NCBI GenBank assembly: GCA_026713405.1
Contig: JAPOON010000550.1
Location: 1 to 5,480, forward strand
Length of the DNA stretch: 5,480 nucleotides
DNA from: Gammaproteobacteria bacterium
GTDB taxonomy: Bacteria > Pseudomonadota > Gammaproteobacteria > Pseudomonadales > Azotimanducaceae_A
Reading direction: 5' to 3'
A program made the translations under genes and the position numbers. Of the stretch, positions 1 to 5,480 are shown in pieces. The stretch's first letter is position 1, and every line of letters starts with the position of its first letter. The notes beneath the pieces were generated by a model. That model searched no databases. It saw only the letters and a list, made by a program, of their open reading frames with translations, and was not told the origin of the DNA.

Positions 1-301
1 CCTGGTCGATGTGGGCTGCCCCTGGCTCGACAAGGACCGGCTCGGCAACGCGCCGGAACTGGTAGAATGCCTGGCTGAAGCGTCGTCGGTGAAATCGGTA
101 GTGTTCGGCCATGCCCACCAGACGGTCGAGGAACGCCATGGCGACATGGCGACTCTCGGTACGCCATCGACCTGTTTTCAGTTCGAGCCCCATTCGCTCG
201 AATTCGGTCTCGACGGCTCCGCGCCGGGGTACCGCTGGCTGCATCTGCACGACGACGGCAGTCTTCAAACCGAAGTGCGGCGAATCAAGGAGATTCCCTG
301 A
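1..301 (+). CDS. cpdA: 3',5'-cyclic-nucleotide (cAMP) phosphodiesterase, CpdA/Icc type, 5'-truncated by the window edge
   Basis: This is the C-terminal 99 residues or so of a calcineurin-like metallophosphoesterase; the first full codon is at position 2. The CpdA/Icc family hydrolyses cAMP to AMP in the cytoplasm with a two-metal centre. Three things seen here support the call: the last metal-binding motif GHAH (positions 107-118), the segment GTPSTCFQF (158-184), and APGYRWL (221-241) just before the C-terminus. In E. coli Icc the GTPSTC and APGYRWL-type segments occupy the same places. The earlier metal ligands (the DxH, GD and GNH motifs) lie upstream of the window, so catalytic integrity cannot be judged. 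The reading frame is open from the edge, so the GTG at 11 is internal and not a start. The stop is TGA at 299-301. cpdA upstream of parE matches the E. coli and Pseudomonas neighbourhood. A related Icc-like phosphodiesterase of other specificity is possible. Confidence 0.9.
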   Translation, partial: LVDVGCPWLDKDRLGNAPELVECLAEASSVKSVVFGHAHQTVEERHGDMATLGTPSTCFQFEPHSLEFGLDGSAPGYRWLHLHDDGSLQTEVRRIKEIP

Positions 302-441
302 CAGAAGATCCATCTGAAACCATTTGATGCACCCAGACCTCTCGACCGCGAATGAAACGTACGAACGCAACAGGTTCGCGTCCGTCTTCCGCCCTCTTGA
401 ACGTCTGCGTCATCGACAAAACCGACCGCTAAAGCAGGTAT

Positions 442-447
442 AAGGAG
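442..447 (+). promoter_or_regulatory. Probable parE Shine-Dalgarno sequence with long spacing
   Basis: AAGGAG is a near-perfect Shine-Dalgarno core, but 14 bases separate it from the parE ATG at 462, against the usual 5-10. No ATG, GTG or TTG in the parE frame sits at better spacing; the in-frame ATA at 450 is too close. ParE similarity begins right after the ATG at 462, so that start is kept. The rest of the gap (302-461) shows no gene and no convincing promoter. Confidence 0.55.
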
Positions 448-461
448 CCATACCCTCCCCC

Positions 462-2354
462 ATGGCAGTTCAATACTCTGCAGAGTCACTGCAAGTCCTG
501 TCCGGGCTCGAACCGGTACGTCGCCGGCCGGGCATGTACACCGATGTCAGCCGGCCCAATCACCTCGTCCAGGAGGTGGTCGACAACAGCGTCGACGAAG
601 CCCTGGCCGGCTTCGCCCGGGAAATCGAGGTCACGCTCTACAAGGACGGCACCATCGAGGTGATCGACGACGGGCGCGGCATGCCCGTGGACGACCATCC
701 CGAGCACGGCATCTCCGGCGTGGAACTGATCCTCACGCGGCTGCACGCCGGCGCCAAGTTCGACGACAAGAACTACACCTACGCCGGCGGCCTGCACGGT
801 GTCGGCGTCTCGGTGGTTAACGCCCTGTCCGAGTGGCTGGAGGTCGAGGGGAAGCGCGGCGGCCAGGTCTACCGGCAGCGGTACGAGTCCGGCGAGCCCG
901 TCACCGCCCTGAAAGCCGTCGGCTCGGGGGGGCGGCGCAACACCGGCACCCGCATCCACTTCAAGCCTGACCCGTCATATTTCGACTCGCCCAACGTGGC
1001 CCCCGCCCGGCTCAGGCACCTGTTGCGCGCCAAGGCGGTGCTGGCCCCGGGGCTGGCGGTGGCCCTGACCATCGAGGGCCGGGAGGAAGACAGCAGCTAC
1101 TGGGTGTTCGAGGACGGCCTGGTGGGCTACCTGAACCAGTCCCTCGCGGGCGCGGAAACGGTTCCCGCATCGGCCTTCACCCACAGCGCCGAGGGCAACC
1201 GCGAGGCAGTGGACTGGGCGGTGAAATGGGTGGTCGACGGCGGCGACCTCATTACCGAGAGCTACGTCAACCTGATCCCCACCTCCCAGGGCGGCACCCA
1301 CGTCAGCGGCCTGCGCAGCGGCCTCGTCAATGCGCTGAAGGAGTTCTGCGAATTCCGCGACCTGCTGCCCCGGGGCATCAAGCTCACCGGCGACGACCTG
1401 TGGGACCAGTGCGCCTACGTCCTCTCCGCCAAGCTCTCCGACCCGCAGTTCTCCGGCCAGACGAAGGAGCGCCTGTCATCGCGCAACTCGGCCGTGTTCA
1501 TCGGCGGGGTCGCCAAGGATGCCTTCAGCCTGTGGCTGAACGAGAACCCCAAGGACGGCGAGCGCATCGCCGAACTCGCCATCGGCAACGCCCAGCGCCG
1601 GGCCAATGCCGCGAAAAAGGTCGCGCGCAAGAAAACCGTCGCCGGCCCCGCCCTGCCCGGCAAGCTGGCGGACTGCTCCGGCCAGGACACCTCGATGGCG
1701 GAGATCTTCCTCGTCGAGGGCGACTCCGCCGGCGGCTCCGCCAAGCAGGCCCGCGACCGCGAATTCCAGGCCGTGATGCCCCTGCGCGGCAAGATCCTCA
1801 ACACCTGGGAAGTCGATGCCAACCAGGTGCTCGCCTCCCAGGAAGTACACGACATCGCCATCGCCGTAGGCGTCGACCCCGGCTCCCCCGACCTGTCCAG
1901 GCTGCGCTACGACAAGATCTGCGTGCTCGCAGACGCCGACTCCGACGGCGCCCACATCGCCACCCTCCTGTGCGCCCTGTTCCTCAAGCACTTCCGCCCC
2001 CTGGTCGAACAAGGGCATGTCTACGTAGCGATGCCCCCGCTATTCCGCATCGATGTCGGCAAGGAAGTCTTCTACGCCCTCGACGAAGCGGAAAAAGAAG
2101 GCGTACTCGACCGCATCGCCGCGGACAGGAAGCGCGGCAACGTCGTCGTTCAGCGCTTCAAGGGCCTCGGCGAGATGAATCCCAAGCAGTTGCGCGAGAC
2201 CACGATGGACCCGGAAACCCGCCGCCTGGTCCGCCTCACCCTCGACTCCTCCATCCGCACCCAGGAAACCCTGGACATGCTGCTGGCCAAAAAGCGTTCC
2301 GGTGACCGCCGCGCCTGGTTGGAAAAGAAGGGCCATGAAGCAAGCCTTGTCTAA
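462..2354 (+). CDS. parE: DNA topoisomerase IV subunit B (ATPase subunit ParE)
   Basis: ParE is the ATPase half of topoisomerase IV (ParC2ParE2), which decatenates daughter chromosomes and relaxes supercoils in the cytoplasm. The GHKL ATPase comes first. It shows the N-box [11 protein letters not shown] from residue 38 (catalytic Glu38, Mg-binding Asn42), IDDGRGMP (68-75, with Asp69), the glycine-rich lid GGLHGVGVS (109-117) and the transducer QTK loop (333-335, Lys335 for the ATP gamma-phosphate). The TOPRIM domain follows, with EGDSAGG (419-425), PLRGKILN (440-447) and DADSD (491-495), which bind the Mg used in cleavage. [10 protein letters not shown] (564-573) lies near the C-terminus. The length of 630 residues equals E. 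coli ParE and lacks the roughly 170-residue insert of gammaproteobacterial GyrB; the TWEV after GKILN also fits ParE. Residues matching E. coli quinolone positions Asp420, Leu445, Ser458 and Glu460 are unchanged (421, 446, 459 and 461 here). No frameshift is seen. parC follows after 68 bases, probably in the same operon. Confidence 0.98.
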   Translation: MAVQYSAESLQVLSGLEPVRRRPGMYTDVSRPNHLVQEVVDNSVDEALAGFAREIEVTLYKDGTIEVIDDGRGMPVDDHPEHGISGVELILTRLHAGAKFDDKNYTYAGGLHGVGVSVVNALSEWLEVEGKRGGQVYRQRYESGEPVTALKAVGSGGRRNTGTRIHFKPDPSYFDSPNVAPARLRHLLRAKAVLAPGLAVALTIEGREEDSSYWVFEDGLVGYLNQSLAGAETVPASAFTHSAEGNREAVDWAVKWVVDGGDLITESYVNLIPTSQGGTHVSGLRSGLVNALKEFCEFRDLLPRGIKLTGDDLWDQCAYVLSAKLSDPQFSGQTKERLSSRNSAVFIGGVAKDAFSLWLNENPKDGERIAELAIGNAQRRANAAKKVARKKTVAGPALPGKLADCSGQDTSMAEIFLVEGDSAGGSAKQARDREFQAVMPLRGKILNTWEVDANQVLASQEVHDIAIAVGVDPGSPDLSRLRYDKICVLADADSDGAHIATLLCALFLKHFRPLVEQGHVYVAMPPLFRIDVGKEVFYALDEAEKEGVLDRIAADRKRGNVVVQRFKGLGEMNPKQLRETTMDPETRRLVRLTLDSSIRTQETLDMLLAKKRSGDRRAWLEKKGHEASLV

Positions 2355-2357
2355 TCA

Positions 2358-2377
2358 CGAACGACGCTCGGCGTTCG
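2358..2377 (+). other. Small intercistronic hairpin between parE and parC
   Basis: CGAACG (2358-2363) pairs with CGTTCG (2372-2377) across an 8-base loop, starting three bases after the parE stop codon. No T-run follows, so it is not a canonical terminator. It could stabilise or attenuate the parE-parC transcript, or be chance pairing. The rest of the 68-base gap shows nothing recognisable apart from the start region of parC. Confidence 0.25.
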
Positions 2378-2415
2378 GGAGATCCACTTCGGGAAAAATC
2401 CGATCCATTTGAGCC

Positions 2416-2421
2416 AAAGGA
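2416..2421 (+). promoter_or_regulatory. Purine-rich Shine-Dalgarno-like sequence very close to the parC start
   Basis: AAAGGA ends one base before the parC ATG at 2423, far closer than the usual 5-10 bases. The only properly spaced alternative is a bare GAG at 2411-2413. No upstream in-frame start codon exists back to the parE stop region, and the next in-frame ATG is residue 24, inside the conserved domain. The ATG at 2423 is therefore kept as the start, with a weak or atypical ribosome-binding site. Confidence 0.35.
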
Positions 2422-2422
2422 A

Positions 2423-4663
2423 ATGGAAATAACAGACATCGAAAGCATCCCGCTACGCACCTACACGGAGCGCGCGTACCTGGATTACTCCATGTACGTC
2501 ATCAACGACCGCGCGCTCCCCCACATAGCCGACGGCCTGAAACCCGTACAGCGCCGCATCGTCTACGCCATGGGCGAACTCGGCCTGAACAACAACGCAA
2601 AATTCGCCAAATCGGCCCGCACCGTCGGCGACGTGCTGGGCAAGTTCCACCCCCACGGCGACACCGCCTGCTACGAAGCCATGGTGCTCATGGCGCAGCC
2701 GTTCTCGTTCCGCTACCCGCTGGTGGATGGCCAGGGCAACTGGGGCGCCCCCGACGACCCCAAGTCGTTCGCCGCCATGCGCTACACCGAAGCGCGCCTG
2801 TCGAAATACGCCGCGCTGTTGCTCTCCGAGACGCGCCAGGGCACCGTTGATTTCACCGCCAACTTCGACGGCACCATCGACGAACCCGTGCTGCTGCCGG
2901 CCCGGGTACCCATGCTGCTGCTGAACGGCGGCGCCGGCATCGCCGTCGGCATGGCGACGGACATCCCGCCGCACAACATGAACGAGGTGATCAGCGCCTG
3001 CATCCACCTGCTCGAGGTGCCTTCAGCGTCGCTCGAAGACATCATGACCCACATCAAGGGTCCGGACTTTCCGTCGGACGCCCTGATCGTGACGCCCCCC
3101 GAAGACATCCGGAAGGTCTACGAGACAGGCAAGGGCAGCATCAAGTCGCGGGCGGTCTATACGCGCGAAAACGGGTCCATCGTGGTCACCGCGCTGCCGT
3201 ACCAGGTATCGCCGGCCAAGGTGCTGGAGCAGATCGCCCAGCAGATGCAGGCGAAGAAGCTGCCGATGCTCACCGACATCCGCGATGAGTCAGACCACCG
3301 GAACCCCACCCGGCTGGTGCTGGTGCCCCGCTCCAACCGGGTCGACTGCGACCGGCTGATGAGCCACCTGTTCGCATCCACCGACCTCGAGCACAACAAC
3401 CGGGTCAACCTGAACGTCATCGGCCTCGACCAGCGGCCGCGGGTGAAAGACCTGGTGGGCATCCTCAAGGAGTGGCTCAAGTACCGCGAGCAGGTGGTCA
3501 CCCGGCGCATCACCTGGCGCCTGGAGAAGATCAACGAGCGCCTGCACGTGCTGGACGGCCTGCTGGTCGCCTATCTCAATCTTGACGAGGTGATCCGCAT
3601 TGTCCGCGAGAAAGACGACCCGAAAGCCGAATTGATGCGGCGATTCACTCTCTCGGACATTCAGGCGAGCGCCATTCTCGACATCCGGCTGCGGCAGTTG
3701 GCACGCCTCGAAGAGGTGAAGCTCGTCGACGAGAAGAACGGCCTGCAGGCGGAAAAGGAGGAGTGCGAAAAGATCCTGGGCTCCCGGGCAAGGCTTAGAA
3801 CGCTGATCAAGAAGGAGTTGCTTGAGGATGCAGAATCCTACGGCGACCCCCGCCGTTCACCGCTCGCCAGCGTCGAGGAGGCCACGGCCTACAGCGAGGA
3901 AGACCTGGTTTCAAACGACCCCATCACGGTGGTGCTCTCCGAGAAGGGCTGGGTGCGCGCCGCCAAGGGCCACGAACTCGACCCGGCGGAACTCGCCTAC
4001 AAGACGGGCGACAGTTACGGGCACGCGGTGCGCGGCCGCACCAACGAACTGCTGGTCTTCCTCGACTCCACCGGGCGCTCATACAACGTCCAGGCGGCCA
4101 GCCTGCCGTCGGCGCGCGGCCAGGGCGAGCCGCTGACCGGGCGGCTCAACCCGCCGGAAGGCGCGCGTTTCGTCGGGGCCTGCATGGGTCCCGCGGGTAC
4201 CCGGGCATTGCTCTGCTCCACGGCGGGTTACGGCTTTATCGGGGGCCTGAGCGACATGGTCACCAAGAACAAGGCCGGCAAGGCCTGTCTGACCGTGCCC
4301 GCGGGCGGCGCGGCGCTGCCGCCGGGAGATTTGAGCGCGGGCGACGATCAGCAGGTCGCTGCCGTCACCAGCCAGGGGCGCCTGCTGCTGTTTCCCCTGG
4401 CCGGCCTTCCGGAACTTGCGCGGGGCAAGGGCGTGAAGCTCATCAACATACCGGCGCCCGCATTCAAGGCCGGGGAAGAGCGCCTGGTAGGCGCCGCCGT
4501 ACTCGGCCGGCGCGATGCACTGAAGGTCTACGCCGGGCAACGCTACCTGAGGCTGAAGCCGAAAGACCTGGAACACTATGCGGGCGAGCGCGCCCGCCGC
4601 GGCCTCAAGCTCCCGAGGGGCTTCCAGCGGGTAGACGGGGTCAAGGTGGAACGGCGCGGCTGA
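2423..4663 (+). CDS. parC: DNA topoisomerase IV subunit A (DNA-cleaving subunit ParC)
   Basis: ParC is the breakage-rejoining subunit of topoisomerase IV. It cuts both strands of one DNA segment through a covalent tyrosine link while ParE drives strand passage. The N-terminal winged-helix region carries [14 protein letters not shown] (37-50), the quinolone-determining helix around [12 protein letters not shown] (76-87), [17 protein letters not shown] (92-108) and the catalytic Tyr121 with its partner Arg120 in [11 protein letters not shown]. The DNA-bending segment [14 protein letters not shown] (172-185) follows, and the coiled-coil gate spans roughly 350-470. The C-terminal beta-pinwheel starts near residue 498, with a degenerate GyrA-box-like segment GQGEPLTGR (566-574). 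At 746 residues it is close to E. coli ParC (about 752), and its short pinwheel argues against GyrA (about 875). Thr81 stands where E. coli has Ser80; the Glu84 equivalent (Glu85) is kept. Its partner parE lies immediately upstream. No frameshift or truncation is seen. Confidence 0.98.
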   Translation: MEITDIESIPLRTYTERAYLDYSMYVINDRALPHIADGLKPVQRRIVYAMGELGLNNNAKFAKSARTVGDVLGKFHPHGDTACYEAMVLMAQPFSFRYPLVDGQGNWGAPDDPKSFAAMRYTEARLSKYAALLLSETRQGTVDFTANFDGTIDEPVLLPARVPMLLLNGGAGIAVGMATDIPPHNMNEVISACIHLLEVPSASLEDIMTHIKGPDFPSDALIVTPPEDIRKVYETGKGSIKSRAVYTRENGSIVVTALPYQVSPAKVLEQIAQQMQAKKLPMLTDIRDESDHRNPTRLVLVPRSNRVDCDRLMSHLFASTDLEHNNRVNLNVIGLDQRPRVKDLVGILKEWLKYREQVVTRRITWRLEKINERLHVLDGLLVAYLNLDEVIRIVREKDDPKAELMRRFTLSDIQASAILDIRLRQLARLEEVKLVDEKNGLQAEKEECEKILGSRARLRTLIKKELLEDAESYGDPRRSPLASVEEATAYSEEDLVSNDPITVVLSEKGWVRAAKGHELDPAELAYKTGDSYGHAVRGRTNELLVFLDSTGRSYNVQAASLPSARGQGEPLTGRLNPPEGARFVGACMGPAGTRALLCSTAGYGFIGGLSDMVTKNKAGKACLTVPAGGAALPPGDLSAGDDQQVAAVTSQGRLLLFPLAGLPELARGKGVKLINIPAPAFKAGEERLVGAAVLGRRDALKVYAGQRYLRLKPKDLEHYAGERARRGLKLPRGFQRVDGVKVERRG

Positions 4664-4701
4664 ATACGCGCGCCTTTCTCGGCAACTTCCCGAACAGTCG
4701 G

Positions 4702-4752
4702 AAAAATCGGGGTCAGAGCAAGAACCGGTGAGACGGTTTTCGCTCTGACCCC
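4702..4752 (-). terminator. Probable Rho-independent terminator for the minus-strand ammonium transporter gene
   Basis: Read on the minus strand, the palindrome at 4752-4709 is followed by CGATTTTT (4708 down to 4702, then CC), a GC-rich stem followed almost at once by five T. It lies about 90 bases past the amt stop codon at 4840. On the plus strand the same hairpin is followed by AACTGTTG with no T-run, so intrinsic termination of parC from it would be weaker. Termination is inferred from form only. Confidence 0.5.
4709..4752. repeat. 44-base imperfect palindrome, REP-like, with GGGGTCAGAGC arms
   Basis: The arms 4709-4727 and 4734-4752 are inverted copies that agree at 17 of 19 positions, with a 6-base loop (4728-4733). 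The outer 11 bases, GGGGTCAGAGC and GCTCTGACCCC, pair perfectly. Inside them come an A/C mismatch, a short A/T stretch with one G-T wobble, and CCG/CGG. From general knowledge, GGGGTCAGAG-type palindromes recur in the intergenic regions of many proteobacteria and are often linked to REP-associated tyrosine transposases of the IS200 type. Only one copy is present here and no transposase gene is visible, so membership of a dispersed family is inference. Its place between two convergent gene ends is typical of REP sites. Confidence 0.6.
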
Positions 4753-4782
4753 AACTGTTGCTGACGTTGCTGCCGCAGTTAC

Positions 4783-4809
4783 GGTGGGCCGCCGAACTGC
4801 CGGCCCGCC
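4783..4809 (+). other. GC-rich hairpin in the parC/amt convergent gap
   Basis: Bases 4783-4791 pair with 4801-4809 (nine pairs, including one G-T wobble; core GGGCCG/CGGCCC) around a 9-base loop. No T-run follows on either strand, so it is not a clear terminator. It might aid Rho-dependent or 3'-end protection of the converging transcripts, or simply reflect high GC content. Nothing else is recognisable in 4753-4839. Confidence 0.2.
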
Positions 4810-4839
4810 TGTGGCAATTTGGCGGTTCCCCGGCTGCGC

Positions 4840-5480
4840 TCAGTTCTCCCGCTGCAGTTCCGCCGCGATATCCGGGTCGGGCATCAGCACGAACTCGGGA
4901 TAGGCTTCAAGACCCAGTTCCGCCGAATCCTGCCCGACTTCCTCGACCGCACGAGATACCCGCGCGCCGATGGTCTTCTCGATTGCGAACCACACTGCAT
5001 ACGATACGCCGAACACGAATACGCCCACCGACAGCACGCCGATGAGTTGTACCAGGAAGTCACCGCCGCCGGCGATGCAAACCGCCATGGTTCCCCACAC
5101 CCCGGCGAACAGGTGAGCCGGACCCGCGCCGACCACGTCGTCCACCTTCATGTCTTCGAGGAAGCGGATTCCGGCGGTGCAGATCACCCCGCCGACCGCG
5201 CCGATCACAACCGCCCAGCGGTGGTCCAGAATGTCCGGGGCCGCGGTGATCGAGACCAGCCCGGCGATAGCGCCGTTCAGCCCCGCCAGCAGGTCCACCC
5301 GGCCCAGAATCGGCCTTGAGACGCTGATGGCGGCCATGACACCCGCTGCCGCCGCCAGTTTCTTATTCCCCACCCTGTGGCTCGGGCCCCCCGCAGCGAT
5401 AGCGCCGCCCAGCGAAGTTTGGGACCCGCCGTTGACCCCGACCCAGCCGAGCCACAGGATGAAGACCCCGAGGGTCACGA
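4840..5480 (-). CDS. amt: Ammonium transporter, Amt family, C-terminal half (5' end beyond the window)
   Basis: Amt proteins are trimeric inner-membrane channels that take up ammonium and are usually gated by the PII protein GlnK. About 213 residues are visible, roughly the second half of a family of about 400-450. Counting from the GTG at 5478 as residue 1, the Amt landmarks run in order: LGVFILWLGWVGVNGGS (a membrane helix), LNGAIAGLVSITA (67-79), DDVVGAGPAHLFAGVWGTM (113-131) and the hydrophobic stretch 141-166. His122 in the third landmark is the probable equivalent of pore His318 in E. coli AmtB; its partner His168 would lie outside the window. The cytoplasmic tail has GARVSRAVEEVGQDSAELGLEAYPEF, given here by its ends GARVS (171-175) and AYPEF (192-196), with the conserved E-x-x-G-x-D element at 180-185. 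The GTG at 5478 is internal, because the family extends well upstream. The stop is TGA (4842-4840). It converges on parC, and no PII gene is visible here. Confidence 0.95.
   Translation of the reverse strand, partial: VTLGVFILWLGWVGVNGGSQTSLGGAIAAGGPSHRVGNKKLAAAAGVMAAISVSRPILGRVDLLAGLNGAIAGLVSITAAPDILDHRWAVVIGAVGGVICTAGIRFLEDMKVDDVVGAGPAHLFAGVWGTMAVCIAGGGDFLVQLIGVLSVGVFVFGVSYAVWFAIEKTIGARVSRAVEEVGQDSAELGLEAYPEFVLMPDPDIAAELQREN

Noticed and set aside
362..378. Small inverted repeat CGAAC/GTTCG after cpdA as a terminator
   Set aside because: It has only five pairs around a 7-base loop and no T-run, so it is indistinguishable from chance.
413..444. Possible promoter upstream of parE: TCGACA (413-418) and TATAAG (439-444)
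   Set aside because: The 20-base spacer is too long, and the -10 box would overlap the Shine-Dalgarno and leave almost no leader. TTGAAC at 397-402 has no good -10 partner either.
486..2018. Minus-strand open frames opposite parE (for example 486-959 and 1476-2018)
   Set aside because: They are antisense shadows with Val/Gly/Ala-rich translations and no recognisable domain, lying opposite a conserved gene.
1226..2305. Long plus-strand open frame (359 codons) inside parE
   Set aside because: It is an Arg/Pro-rich shadow in another frame of a clearly conserved gene, as expected at high GC. It has no family resemblance.
4079..4576. Minus-strand open frame opposite the ParC C-terminal domain
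   Set aside because: The parC frame is continuous and conserved across it, and the antisense product has no recognisable motif.
4819..5319. Plus-strand open frame opposite amt (166 codons)
   Set aside because: The minus-strand translation is a clear Amt transporter. The plus-strand product is an Arg/Pro/His-rich shadow.
5476..5478. GTG as the start codon of amt
   Set aside because: It falls in the middle of the conserved Amt fold (just before LGVFILW), so the gene must extend beyond the window.

Overview
The window reads as ordinary chromosomal DNA from a GC-rich gammaproteobacterium. ParE and ParC follow the E. coli topoisomerase IV proteins closely from end to end (630 and 746 residues, against about 630 and 752 as I remember them). 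The partial gene ahead of parE is a CpdA/Icc-type phosphodiesterase, a neighbour of parE that is familiar from Escherichia and Pseudomonas. The genus cannot be told from this sequence.

Layout: positions 1-301 hold the 3' end of cpdA (+). A 160-base non-coding gap follows. parE (462-2354, +) and parC (2423-4663, +) lie 68 bases apart and together encode the whole of topoisomerase IV, the enzyme that unlinks replicated chromosomes. A 176-base gap (4664-4839) then separates parC from a convergent gene. It contains a strong 44-base palindrome with GGGGTCAGAGC arms. The last 641 bases (4840-5480, -) are the C-terminal half of an Amt-family ammonium transporter whose start lies beyond the right edge.

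The three plus-strand genes share direction and a known neighbourhood, but only parE and parC share a function. Convergent amt belongs to a separate, nitrogen-related transcription unit. The palindrome between the convergent ends could stop transcription arriving from amt, because a five-T run follows it on the minus strand. It also has the form of a dispersed REP-type repeat.

I find no undescribed system here. The points worth a second look are small: the palindrome, a threonine at the quinolone-contact position of ParC, unusual Shine-Dalgarno spacing at both topoisomerase genes, and the lack of a yqiA-like esterase gene between cpdA and parE. No tRNA, rRNA, CRISPR array, complete insertion sequence or transposase gene is visible.
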